Source: an uncultured Pelagibacteraceae bacterium
GTDB taxonomy: Bacteria; Pseudomonadota; Alphaproteobacteria; Pelagibacterales; Pelagibacteraceae
Direction: 5' to 3'
Assembly (NCBI GenBank): GCA_902585045.1
Contig: CACICB010000002.1
Location: 120,085-184,084 of the forward strand
DNA length: 64,000 nucleotides
In this document: positions 19,188-28,761 of the stretch, one piece after another
Layout: every line of letters begins with the position of its first letter
Position numbering within the stretch: position 1 is the stretch's first letter
Notes under the pieces: model-generated
The model's input: only the letters and a program-made list of their open reading frames with translations
Database searches by the model: none
What the model was told of the DNA's origin: nothing
Program-made: the position numbers and the translations under genes

Positions 19188-19796
19188 GTGTCAGAAGCAG
19201 TCAGTTACTACGAAGATTCAAAAGAGATTGAAAAAAAAATCTGGGATTTGTTATCAAAAGCTGTCAAAGATAGATCTTCCGAGTTTAGAACTCCGGTATT
19301 TATTTGCGGTAACGATAAAGATCTTGATGGTAGAGTTGTTGTTCTTAGAAAAGCAGATCAGCAGAATAATTTTATCCAGTATCATAGTGATATTAGATCT
19401 TCTAAAATTGAAAAAATAAAAAAAAATCCTCACTGTTCAATTTTGTTTTATGGTAAAGAAGAAAAAATACAGCTTAGAGTTAAAGCTGAATGCGAAGTTA
19501 ATTATAATAACGATATCACAAAAGAATCTTGGGAAAAAACTGGTCATATTAGTAGAAAATGTTACTTAGTTACCAGTGGACCTGGAACAGAGTCTGAAAA
19601 GCCAACCTCAGGATTAGACAATAAATTTGATAACTTTGACTTCACAAAAGAAGAAAGTGAAGAGGGCTACAAAAATTTTTGTGTAATTAAATGTAAAATT
19701 AAAAGTATTGAGTGGCTTTATTTAGCAGCTAAAGGTCATAGGAGAGCTTTATTAGATCTAAATGGCTCTAAAAAATTTACTTGGTTAGTCCCTTAA
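19188..19796 (+). CDS. Pyridoxamine 5'-phosphate oxidase-like FMN-binding protein
   Basis: GTG start; RVVVLRKADQQNNFIQYHSDIRSSKIEKI and WLYLAAKGHRRALL. Confidence 0.75.
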   Translation: MSEAVSYYEDSKEIEKKIWDLLSKAVKDRSSEFRTPVFICGNDKDLDGRVVVLRKADQQNNFIQYHSDIRSSKIEKIKKNPHCSILFYGKEEKIQLRVKAECEVNYNNDITKESWEKTGHISRKCYLVTSGPGTESEKPTSGLDNKFDNFDFTKEESEEGYKNFCVIKCKIKSIEWLYLAAKGHRRALLDLNGSKKFTWLVP

Positions 19797-19797
19797 A

Positions 19798-21252
19798 TCA
19801 TTCAGTGTAGCCTTTTAAAGATTTTGCATCTTTTTTATCGACAATAATGGATTTTACATCGTTCCAAAATTGTTTTGCACCATATTCTTCATACCCTTGC
19901 AGAGTTCCCTTATCTATACAATTTTCTCCAAACCATTTTTTTTGATCTTTTTTATATCCTTGGTTTTCTCCATTCCATTCCTTTGATCCATCTCTTCTTT
20001 TGATAACCTGGTGGAGATTAGATTTATAATTTAAAGAACAAGTTGGCAGTGCATGTGCACTTTCAGTATCATATCTTGAAGGCGGATACATTCTACTTTC
20101 AAAATGATGCCCACCTGAGTAAGTTAAAAGATATAAGTTAGGATTCTTAGAGGAATCTTTTAAATTCTTACAGACCCATGGAGGTGTTGACTCATCTTGT
20201 TGCCCGTTGATTGCAAACATCTTAATTTTATCACTAAAATTAACTTCCGATATATCTGGACAAGCAGCATTAATCATAAATCCCTTAGTAATTAAATTCA
20301 TCGAGGGATATTTATCTCTCAAATCTTGCCAGCCTGCTTTGAATATAGCTAATGATCCTGTTGAAGACCCAATTAAAATTACTTCTTTGATTTTTCCATA
20401 TAGTTTTGTGACCTCTTCTATAGTCGCTATAGCATCATAAAGAATCATAGAGCTTGTGTATGATCCAGTAAACTTTTTTTGATATCTTGGTTCTGCACCA
20501 TACACTATTGCAGTTGCGTATCCGTATTTACTTACTTGTTTTTCATAATAAACCTCATCATCCATGTTTGGGGTACTTGAAGGAACTACAATTATTAATC
20601 CGTTTGAAATCGAGTCAAGATTTCTTAATTCTACTCTTATTTTTTCATCCTTGCCTTGATCATTTAATAAAGTTAAATCATCGTTTGTATTTTTTGAAGT
20701 TATAGTTATTTCTGTTACTTTCCGATCATCTTTTGAAACAACTTTTTTCGGAACGTCTCCAATTCTTTTTAGATTAATGACACAAGGAACATAATCACTG
20801 TCTCCCTTATACTTTCTTTTCATTTTGAGATTACCGTATTTTTTATCTCCATAATACTGTGATTTACCTCCTACTTTTCTTTTAAATTGATAAACAGAAT
20901 GTTTTTTTTCATCATCATTCAAATTGCCAGAAATAATGCTTTTATTACCACGTCTTTCGCCTTTGATATAAATTTTACCTTTATCGTCAACTCTTGATTT
21001 TTTTTCGTCTAAAGTCCATCTCCCTGCTCCGCCCCTATCATTAGTTACCATTCCATCTTTAATTATAAATTGGCTACCGTCATACGCATTACTATTTTTG
21101 CTTCCCCTGCAATAATCACTAAAGGTGTATGCGCCATCGTATTTTGATGAAGGTTTACCTGCTGCTAAAACAGGACCAATTAGAAATAAAAAAATCAAAA
21201 TAATAAAATTATTTTTTATATTTTTTAATATTCTCAACATAATCTCTAGCAT
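19798..21252 (-). CDS. Secreted protein with C-terminal alpha/beta-hydrolase (dienelactone hydrolase-like) domain
   Basis: Signal peptide; VILIGSSTGSLAIFKAG nucleophile-elbow-like region, AINGQQDESTPPWVC, GGHHFE. Confidence 0.6.
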   Translation of the reverse strand: MLEIMLRILKNIKNNFIILIFLFLIGPVLAAGKPSSKYDGAYTFSDYCRGSKNSNAYDGSQFIIKDGMVTNDRGGAGRWTLDEKKSRVDDKGKIYIKGERRGNKSIISGNLNDDEKKHSVYQFKRKVGGKSQYYGDKKYGNLKMKRKYKGDSDYVPCVINLKRIGDVPKKVVSKDDRKVTEITITSKNTNDDLTLLNDQGKDEKIRVELRNLDSISNGLIIVVPSSTPNMDDEVYYEKQVSKYGYATAIVYGAEPRYQKKFTGSYTSSMILYDAIATIEEVTKLYGKIKEVILIGSSTGSLAIFKAGWQDLRDKYPSMNLITKGFMINAACPDISEVNFSDKIKMFAINGQQDESTPPWVCKNLKDSSKNPNLYLLTYSGGHHFESRMYPPSRYDTESAHALPTCSLNYKSNLHQVIKRRDGSKEWNGENQGYKKDQKKWFGENCIDKGTLQGYEEYGAKQFWNDVKSIIVDKKDAKSLKGYTE

Positions 21253-21712
21253 TTTCTTTGATATGTTCTATTTCTTCATCTGTAACTTGCCTAACCACTT
21301 TACCAGGGCTACCAAGGACTAATGATCTATCTGGAATAACTTTATTTTCTGTTACTAATGAATTAGCGCCGATGATACAATTTTTTCCAATCTTAGCTTT
21401 ATTTAAAATAGTTGAACCTATTCCGATAATACAATCATCTGAAATTTCACATCCATGAAGCATTACCATGTGCCCTACTGTTACTCCTTTACCTACAATT
21501 GTAGGACAGCCTGGGTCTGTATGTATTACGCTACCATCTTGAATATTTGAACCTTCACCAATAATAATTGGTTCTAAATCACCTCTTAAAGTTGCATTGA
21601 ACCAAATATTTGAATTCTTTCTAAGTTCTACCTTGCCAATGATAACTGCATTAGAAGCTACCCAGCTATCTGGATCCATTTTAGGAGTGTGACCGTTAAC
21701 ATCGTAAATCAT
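21209..21712 (-). CDS. Gamma-carbonic-anhydrase-like left-handed beta-helix protein
   Basis: SNIWFNATLRGDLEPIIIGEGSNIQDGSVIHTDPGCPTIVGKGVTVGHMVMLHGCEI. Confidence 0.9.
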   Translation of the reverse strand: MIYDVNGHTPKMDPDSWVASNAVIIGKVELRKNSNIWFNATLRGDLEPIIIGEGSNIQDGSVIHTDPGCPTIVGKGVTVGHMVMLHGCEISDDCIIGIGSTILNKAKIGKNCIIGANSLVTENKVIPDRSLVLGSPGKVVRQVTDEEIEHIKENARDYVENIKKYKK

Positions 21713-21753
21713 AAATTTGCTGTAATGTATTATTAATTATCTTATAATATAAT

Positions 21754-22311
21754 ATGGCTTTAACAAAGACACCAGTTTGCGATTTTGGAAAAAAAGCTGA
21801 GGATTTCAAACTAAAATCAATAAAAAATAAAATTATTTCTTTAAGTGATATAAAAGGTGAAAAAGCAACACTTATAATGTTCATTTGTAATCATTGTCCT
21901 TACGTAAAAGCTATTATTAAAGATTTAGCAAAAGACTGTAATCAATTAAAAAAAGATGGAATTAATTCTGTTGCTATCATGTCAAATGATACTAAAAATT
22001 ATCCAGAGGACTCATTTGATAATATGATCAAGTTTGCGAAGGCTAACAATTTTGGTGAAATAAATTATTTGATTGATGAAACACAAGATATCGCAAAAAA
22101 GTATGGAGCTGTTTGTACACCTGATTTCTTTGGCTATAATAAAGATTTAAAACTTCAGTATCGAGGGAGATTCAGAGAACTCAAAGATTTAAAACCAACT
22201 TCAGCTGGTGATAGTGATTTAAAAGTAGCGATGAAAACGATTTCTAAAACTCAAGCAGGTCCAAAGGAACAAATTCCTAGTATGGGATGCAATATAAAGT
22301 GGTTTAATTAA
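21754..22311 (+). CDS. Thioredoxin-fold/peroxiredoxin-like (AhpC/TSA family) protein
   Basis: FICNHCPYVKAI and NDTKNYPEDSFDNMIKFA. Confidence 0.85.
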   Translation: MALTKTPVCDFGKKAEDFKLKSIKNKIISLSDIKGEKATLIMFICNHCPYVKAIIKDLAKDCNQLKKDGINSVAIMSNDTKNYPEDSFDNMIKFAKANNFGEINYLIDETQDIAKKYGAVCTPDFFGYNKDLKLQYRGRFRELKDLKPTSAGDSDLKVAMKTISKTQAGPKEQIPSMGCNIKWFN

Positions 22312-23396
22312 TGTTTTTAGTTTCTACTAGAAATTTTCCTCCTGAACTTGGTGGAATGCAAAATTTAATGGAAGGTTTATCCAATGCACTTTTAAATCAT
22401 GGTCCTGTAAAGGTTTTTGCTGATAATCATGATGATGCAAAAAGCTATGATCAAAATTCTAAATTAAGCATTGAGCGAGTTTCAGGTTTTAAGATTTTCA
22501 GAAAGTATAGAAAAGCTAATTTAGTTAAAGATTTTATAGAGGAAAATGAAATAAGGGCATGTTTCTTTGACCATTGGAAGAGTATAGAGAATATTGATTT
22601 ACAAATTTTAAAAAAATCAAAATCTTTTTGTTTAATTCACTCTAAAGAGATTAATCATCCTGCTGGGTCCTCTTTGAATAAAAGAGTTTTGAAAGCTTTG
22701 GACAAGGCAGACTTTGTAATTGCAAATTCAAAATTTACAAAAGAATTAGCATTAAAATTAGGTGTTAAAGATGTTACTGTTATCAATCCAGGATGTAATT
22801 ATCCACTTGCAGTCAATGAAAAATCCAAAGAATTTTCAAAAAATATCTTTGGTAATTCTTCACCAAAATTAATTACTGTATCTAGACTAGATGGTCGAAA
22901 AAGTCATCAAAATATCTTGATGACAATAAAAAACATTTTGCCAAAGTTTCCAAATTTAAAATATGTATCAATCGGTGATGGAGAGGAAAAAAGAAATCTT
23001 GAAAAGTTAAAAATAGAACTTGGATTAGAAAAGAATGTAGAACTAATTTTTAGTTCCACCGAGCAGGAAAAAGTGGGATTGTTAGAACAGTCAGATGTTT
23101 TTGTAATGCCATCTGTAGTTTATAAAAAATCAGTTGAGGGATTTGGTATAAGCTACATTGAAGCTGCATCTTATGGCAAACCTTCTATTGGTGGAATTTA
23201 TGGTGGTGAAGGAGATGCGATTAAAAGTGGAATAACTGGATATCTATGTAATGGAAATGATCTAAACGCTATTTACGAAACATTATTAAAAATTTTATCT
23301 GATGAAAAATACAAAGAACTTGGGAACAATGCCTATGAGTTTTCCAAAGAATTTTCATGGGAAAAAATAATTAAAAAATATATTAGTTTAATTTAG
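22311..23396 (+). CDS. Glycosyltransferase family 4-type
   Basis: PPELGGMQNLMEGL; VSRLDGRKSHQNI; EGFGISYIEAASYGKPSIGG. Confidence 0.88.
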   Translation: MFLVSTRNFPPELGGMQNLMEGLSNALLNHGPVKVFADNHDDAKSYDQNSKLSIERVSGFKIFRKYRKANLVKDFIEENEIRACFFDHWKSIENIDLQILKKSKSFCLIHSKEINHPAGSSLNKRVLKALDKADFVIANSKFTKELALKLGVKDVTVINPGCNYPLAVNEKSKEFSKNIFGNSSPKLITVSRLDGRKSHQNILMTIKNILPKFPNLKYVSIGDGEEKRNLEKLKIELGLEKNVELIFSSTEQEKVGLLEQSDVFVMPSVVYKKSVEGFGISYIEAASYGKPSIGGIYGGEGDAIKSGITGYLCNGNDLNAIYETLLKILSDEKYKELGNNAYEFSKEFSWEKIIKKYISLI

Positions 23397-24315
23397 ACTT
23401 AATTGAATTAATAACTCTATCAACATCTAGATCTTTAAGATTTTCAACACTAATCGCTTTGAAATTATAATTCTCAATGCTTACTTTTTTAGCTGTTGTG
23501 TGACTTCCAAATAGTACTATTCCGTTTTTATCTAAATGAGAAGCTATGTGAGCTGGGCCAGTGTCATTTGAAACTATAAATTTTGATTTATAAATTAAAC
23601 TTACTAACGTTTTAATATTTACTGGATCTTTGCCATCTAAAACTACTTTGGCATTCAAATTGTTGGCTTCCTCTATTTCATTAGGACCTGGAGCTAATAA
23701 GATTGGATATTTATTTTTAAACACCTGTTTCAATTTTATAATTAGTTCCTTAAAATATGGCCACTTTTTATGAGGAAGTTTTCTTGAGCAAAATGGAAAT
23801 AATAAAATATATTCGTCATTAGCATACTGTTTTAAAAGTCGTGAAATATCTTCAACAGCCCAACTCAAATCGATATTTTTTACAAACTCAGTTTCAATCC
23901 CACTTTTGTTTAATTGAACCTCCATGCGATCCAAGATGGGGTCTTTATCAAATTCTTTCTTTTTTTGACCTGGTTCTAATGAGGTTTCAGATGAAGACCA
24001 TTCTACATTTTTAATTATAAATCTTTTATAAAATTTTGTTCTTCTTGAATTTTGTAAATCAAATACTTTTGAAAATTCGTATTTTCTTAAATTCTTTTTA
24101 AGATTATTTAGATAAAATAAGTTCCATCTCGGTAATCTTTTATCAATAATAACCCCATCTATGTAAGGGCATTCAGACATAAATATTGCATAAGGCTTTG
24201 AGGTAAGTAAAAAAACTTTTCTATTCTGATAAAATTTTTTTATATCTTTAATTGCGCCATTTGCTTGAATTAAATCACCTAGTGAACCAAGTTTTATAAT
24301 TAATATATTTGACAT
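23383..24315 (-). CDS. Glycosyltransferase family 9 (heptosyltransferase-like)
   Basis: ILIIKLGSLGDLIQANGAIKDIKKF; FIVSNDTGPAHIASHLDK. Confidence 0.87.
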   Translation of the reverse strand: MSNILIIKLGSLGDLIQANGAIKDIKKFYQNRKVFLLTSKPYAIFMSECPYIDGVIIDKRLPRWNLFYLNNLKKNLRKYEFSKVFDLQNSRRTKFYKRFIIKNVEWSSSETSLEPGQKKKEFDKDPILDRMEVQLNKSGIETEFVKNIDLSWAVEDISRLLKQYANDEYILLFPFCSRKLPHKKWPYFKELIIKLKQVFKNKYPILLAPGPNEIEEANNLNAKVVLDGKDPVNIKTLVSLIYKSKFIVSNDTGPAHIASHLDKNGIVLFGSHTTAKKVSIENYNFKAISVENLKDLDVDRVINSIKSKLN

Positions 24316-24361
24316 TATTAATTCCGAGTATATTTAATGAATACTATAGTCAAATATTAAT

Positions 24362-24757
24362 ATGAGTAATAAAATGGACAAAATATTGGCAGAAATTTCA
24401 GCAGGTGAATTAATAGATAAGATAACGATTTTAGAAATAAAAAAAGAAAAAATAAAAGAAAAAGAAAAGTTAGTTGAAGTTGAAAAAGAGTTAAAATCTC
24501 TAAATCTTACGAAAGAAAAATTCATAGTAAATAACAATTCAATTTTAGATTATAAAAATAAACTTAAAGATATAAATATCAAACTTTGGGATGTGGAAAA
24601 TGGTAAAAGAGCTGCAGAAAAAAAACAGGACTTTGGACAAGAATTTATATCACTAGCAAGAAACGTTTATAAATTAAACGATGAAAGAGCAAAAATAAAA
24701 CTCGCAATAAATAATACGTTAGGATCAAATATTAAAGAGGTAAAATCTCACGAATAA
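24362..24757 (+). CDS. DUF6165-like protein
   Basis: ILAEISAGELIDKITILEIKKEKI pattern; next to GT9 gene. Confidence 0.65.
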   Translation: MSNKMDKILAEISAGELIDKITILEIKKEKIKEKEKLVEVEKELKSLNLTKEKFIVNNNSILDYKNKLKDINIKLWDVENGKRAAEKKQDFGQEFISLARNVYKLNDERAKIKLAINNTLGSNIKEVKSHE

Positions 24758-24758
24758 A

Positions 24759-25556
24759 TTATTCACCTTTCAAACTTGGAATCTTTAATCTTAATACTTT
24801 AGGTAATTTAGAGTCTATTATCGTCGTAATAACACCTTCGTTTTTTTTTAATTCTTTTAATATTTTTCCATCAGGTGAAACAATCATTGAATGTCCAAAA
24901 GTTTTACGCCCATTGTAATGTATTCCTCCTTGAGCAGGTGCGAAAATATAACAAAAATTTTCTATTGCTCTAGCTTTTAATAATGTATGCCAATGTTTTT
25001 TTCCTGTGGTCTCGGTAAAGGCTGAAGGAACTGACAAAAAAATAGAACCTGCTTTAGATAATTTTCTATAATGATTAGGAAATCTTAAATCGTAACAAAT
25101 ACTTAAACCAAGTTTGCCCCACGGCAAATTAAATGTCTTTTGGTTTTTTCCTGCGTTAAATGTTTTAGACTCAAAATACTTTTCTTTTTTACTTAACACT
25201 ACGTCGTACATGTGAATTTTATCATAAAAAGATATGATTTTTCCATTTTTATTAATTAATACAGATCTATTAACTAATTTATTTTTTGAAACTTTAATTA
25301 TTACAGAGCCTACTAAAATCCATTTTTTGTATTTCTTTGCAAGTTTTTTTACTCCATTCAAATAAATATCCCTATTCATTGATGTACATGTTTTTAATAA
25401 TTCATTTTTTTTTAAAGAAAATTGAGATGATACCTCAGGGGTTAAGATAAAATCAGTTTTTTGTAGGACTGCTTTTTTGATTAAAATTGTAGTTCGCTTA
25501 AGATTATGATGAATATTATTATTTGATCTTAACTGAATACACGAAACACGAAACAT
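24759..25556 (-). CDS. Carbon-nitrogen hydrolase (nitrilase superfamily, Nit1-like)
   Basis: E (LTPEVS), K (YDKIHMYD), C (LSICYDLRFPNHYR) triad; start probably at MFRVSC. Confidence 0.85.
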   Translation of the reverse strand: MFRVSCIQLRSNNNIHHNLKRTTILIKKAVLQKTDFILTPEVSSQFSLKKNELLKTCTSMNRDIYLNGVKKLAKKYKKWILVGSVIIKVSKNKLVNRSVLINKNGKIISFYDKIHMYDVVLSKKEKYFESKTFNAGKNQKTFNLPWGKLGLSICYDLRFPNHYRKLSKAGSIFLSVPSAFTETTGKKHWHTLLKARAIENFCYIFAPAQGGIHYNGRKTFGHSMIVSPDGKILKELKKNEGVITTIIDSKLPKVLRLKIPSLKGE

Positions 25557-26596
25557 TACTTCATTATAGATGAAGCAAAATTCCATTTACAGTCAAAACT
25601 AGGAATATAAGCACCAGATAATTTAACATTTCCAAAGCTTTTTTCTAAAACTTTACACCAATTATCTACTTGTTTTGGTTTTTTGTCCTGGCTTCCGACT
25701 TGAGCAGTTATCACACCACCCCTTTTTAAAATTCGTTTTAAACCTTTCATATTTTTCTTAGCTAAATCTATGCAATATTGATCATCATTTAAATCAACAA
25801 AAATTTTATCGTATTTAGAATCTTCTATTTCTTTAATACTTTTAAATGCATCTCCCCAGAAAGTTTTTATTTTGTTGCTTTTCTTAACTTTAGAACAAAC
25901 TTTTGGTAAATGGCGGTAACAAACATCTACTATCTCTGGGTCTAACTCAAACCAATCTATATAGTTTGAATTATTTTCTAAACACGCTCTGGCTACTCCC
26001 CCATCTCCTCCACCTATTATCGCGACATTATTATTTTTTTTACTCAAATCATAACTGGATTTAAAAAAATTTGAGCTATAAATTTTTTCATCTTTTTCAG
26101 CTACTTGAATTTCATGGTCTATAAATAAAGCGTGACCAAACTCCTCTAGATCCATTATTTCAACAAATTGACCAACTTTAGAAGTGAATTTTTCTAAAAC
26201 ATTTCTAACCACATAAAATTTCTTTTGACCTGGGGTGCTATAAATATCATCATATAGACCTACACTGCTTCGATCAAAAGCATTGGTCACAACTCTTTGA
26301 TGATCAATTTCTTTTCTTAAAATTTTAAGGGCAACTTTAGGATTCACCTTTCCGCATGTAAAAAAATCAAAACTTATAACACCTCTTTCAGGGAAAGTAT
26401 GAAAACTAAAATGGCTTTCTGACAACAAAGCGACTAAAGTAAAGCCCTGTGGTTCAAATTTGTGGGAGGCAACGTTCAATATTTCTACCTTTGCAGCTTT
26501 TGCTATTTTGTAAATAACTTTTTCGTAAAATTCAGGTGAATAGTCTTTTTTAACTCCAAGAAAATCAATGGTAATGTGCTCACCAACTTTAATCAT
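25556..26596 (-). CDS. Fused S-adenosylmethionine decarboxylase (SpeD) - spermidine synthase (SpeE)-like protein
   Basis: N-terminal LSESHFSFHTFPERG pyruvoyl cleavage motif; C-terminal VAIIGGGDGGVARACLE and DLNDDQYC. Confidence 0.88.
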   Translation of the reverse strand: MIKVGEHITIDFLGVKKDYSPEFYEKVIYKIAKAAKVEILNVASHKFEPQGFTLVALLSESHFSFHTFPERGVISFDFFTCGKVNPKVALKILRKEIDHQRVVTNAFDRSSVGLYDDIYSTPGQKKFYVVRNVLEKFTSKVGQFVEIMDLEEFGHALFIDHEIQVAEKDEKIYSSNFFKSSYDLSKKNNNVAIIGGGDGGVARACLENNSNYIDWFELDPEIVDVCYRHLPKVCSKVKKSNKIKTFWGDAFKSIKEIEDSKYDKIFVDLNDDQYCIDLAKKNMKGLKRILKRGGVITAQVGSQDKKPKQVDNWCKVLEKSFGNVKLSGAYIPSFDCKWNFASSIMK

Positions 26597-26601
26597 AAAA
26601 A

Positions 26602-27246
26602 TTATCCTTTTTTATAATTTTTAAATTTACCTAAGACAATTTTTATTTCTTTTTTTGAAAGAATCTTAGGTATTCCAATTCTTAGGGCATTTATATATTG
26701 ATGGCAAATATTTTCGATCTCTTGAGCAAGTTCAAAAGTCTTCTCTAAATTTTCTCCAAAAGCAACCTGACCGTGATTAGCAATCAAACATGCTGTTCTA
26801 TTTTTTAACGCTTTAACAATATTTCTAGAAAGATTTTTTGTTCCAAAAGTTGCGTATTTACTGCACTTAATATCTTCTCCCCCTGCTACTGCAACCATGT
26901 AGTGAAAAGCTGGAATACTTTTTTGATGAGTTGAAACGGCCGTAGCACAAGTAGAGTGAGCATGTACTATGGCTTTAGCCTTTTTTTTATTCACATAAAT
27001 ATCTTGATGAAATCTCCATTCTGATGATGGTTTTCCCTTTTTTTTATCATAAACGCCTTTAAGGCTTACAAAGATAATATCTTTTATTTTTAATGACGAA
27101 TACTTTCTTCCCGATGGAGTAATATAAAAACCATCCACTCCATTTTCTTTGCATCTTACAGAAATATTACCTGATCTTAATGCAGATAAATTTGTTGTAT
27201 TTAATTTTTTTGAATAGTTAATAACTTCAGTTTTTAATTTTCTCAC
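26602..27246 (-). CDS. Class II aldolase/adducin family protein (candidate methylthioribulose-1-P aldolase)
   Basis: LRSGNISVR, FYITPSGRKY, IVHAHSTCATAVSTH; located next to mtnA. Confidence 0.8.
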   Translation of the reverse strand: MRKLKTEVINYSKKLNTTNLSALRSGNISVRCKENGVDGFYITPSGRKYSSLKIKDIIFVSLKGVYDKKKGKPSSEWRFHQDIYVNKKKAKAIVHAHSTCATAVSTHQKSIPAFHYMVAVAGGEDIKCSKYATFGTKNLSRNIVKALKNRTACLIANHGQVAFGENLEKTFELAQEIENICHQYINALRIGIPKILSKKEIKIVLGKFKNYKKG

Positions 27247-28313
27247 TTAAATAAACCTCTCAAACCTTTTTCTGAAGCTTCACAAATGCCTTTTTCTGTT
27301 ATTAATGCTGTTACCAGTTTAGCAGGTGTCACATCGAAGGCTAAGTTTAATGACTTACTTTTTTGTGGGTAAATTCTTACTTTTTTTATTTCATTATTTT
27401 CATCTATTCCTTCGATATGTGATAGCTCCTCTGAATTTCTTTCTTCGATAGGGATGTGTTTGTGATCTTTGATGCTCCAATCTATAGTCGAACTTGGTAA
27501 GGCAACATAAAAGGGAACATTATTATCTTTGGCTGATAATGCTTTTAAATATGTTCCTATTTTATTACAAACGTCACCGTTTGATAAAGTTCTATCAGTT
27601 CCAACGATACACATATCTACTTCACCTCTTTGCATTAAAATACCACCAGCATTATCTGTGATTATGGTATTTGATATTCCTTCTTCGTTTAATTCATAAG
27701 AGGTTAAGTTAGCTCCTTGGTTTCGTGGTCTTGTCTCATCAACCCAAACATGTAATTTAATTCCTTTTTTATGAGCATGATAAATTGGTGAAGTAGCAGT
27801 CCCCCAGTCTATAGTTGCAAGCCACCCCGCATTACAATGAGTTAAAATATTTACTGTACACTTTTTTTTATTAGCAATGTCTTCGATAATTTTAAGACCG
27901 TTCAAACCGATATTTTTACAAAAATTTTCGTCCTCTTCTGTGATTGCCTTTGCTTCGTCTAGAGCTATTTTCAAGACATCTTTATCGTTTACTCCAGATA
28001 ATTTTTTCATCATTCTATCTACTGCCCACTTAAGGTTAATTGCAGTGGGTCTTGATGTAATTAATTCTTCACTAGACTTCTTTAAAAAAGATAAATCGTT
28101 TTTTTCAATAATAGATAAAACCAAACCATATGCGGCAGTTGCACCAATTAATGGAGCGCCTCTTACCTCCATTGATTTAATGGCATTAATTGCATCATGT
28201 ACATTTTTTAGGTCTTTAATAACAAATTTATGAGGAAGTTTTGTTTGATCAATTATTTTTACTAAATTATTTTCAAACCAAATCGTTTTGTATGATTTCC
28301 CCTCAATTTTCAT
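27243..28313 (-). CDS. mtnA: S-methyl-5-thioribose-1-phosphate isomerase
   Basis: MEVRGAPLIGATAAYG, ILTHCNAGWLATIDWGTA, VDETRPRNQGANLTSYEL, CIVGTDR; start likely MKIEGKSYKT. Confidence 0.92.
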   Translation of the reverse strand: MKIEGKSYKTIWFENNLVKIIDQTKLPHKFVIKDLKNVHDAINAIKSMEVRGAPLIGATAAYGLVLSIIEKNDLSFLKKSSEELITSRPTAINLKWAVDRMMKKLSGVNDKDVLKIALDEAKAITEEDENFCKNIGLNGLKIIEDIANKKKCTVNILTHCNAGWLATIDWGTATSPIYHAHKKGIKLHVWVDETRPRNQGANLTSYELNEEGISNTIITDNAGGILMQRGEVDMCIVGTDRTLSNGDVCNKIGTYLKALSAKDNNVPFYVALPSSTIDWSIKDHKHIPIEERNSEELSHIEGIDENNEIKKVRIYPQKSKSLNLAFDVTPAKLVTALITEKGICEASEKGLRGLFK

Positions 28314-28756
28314 TTTCTTTTTTCCATTTTTTTTAATCTTTTTTTTAAACTTGATGATAATGAATTGAACCATTTTTTTTCCTGTCCTGATTTAGGTAAA
28401 ACTTCTCCATATTCAATCATTTGATCCGGTAATAGATCTTCTAAGTAAACCCAAATAAAATCACTGCGTAACTTTGTATTTTTAATTAAAATTTTTTTTA
28501 AACCTAAAATTAAATGTTTTTTTACTTTAGATGTTCGTCCAGCTCTAATTTGTCCGTTTAAGAAAACTTCTTTAGTTTTTACTAATTTGCCGCCCATAAA
28601 ATGAGCATTGTTTTGATTTTTTTGAAATATTACTTGAGCAAAAAAAGTATTTGCGCCAGTAAATTTACTATGAGTATTTGTTATATCTTTTGCAATAGAA
28701 TTTTTTTGTTTTTGGGAAAGATTAATATTTGAGTATTTTACCGTATATGTTGGCAT
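28310..28756 (-). CDS. Tautomerase-superfamily protein with Pro1
   Basis: Starts M-PTYTVKYSNINLSQKQKNSIAKDIT, a 4-OT-like beta-strand/helix with catalytic Pro position. Confidence 0.7.
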   Translation of the reverse strand: MPTYTVKYSNINLSQKQKNSIAKDITNTHSKFTGANTFFAQVIFQKNQNNAHFMGGKLVKTKEVFLNGQIRAGRTSKVKKHLILGLKKILIKNTKLRSDFIWVYLEDLLPDQMIEYGEVLPKSGQEKKWFNSLSSSLKKRLKKMEKRK

Positions 28757-28761
28757 CAAGA

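Noticed and set aside
24759-25556. Nitrilase as N-carbamoylputrescine amidase serving the adjacent polyamine gene
   Set aside because: Motif style looks closer to Nit1-type amidases than to AguB; linkage alone is insufficient
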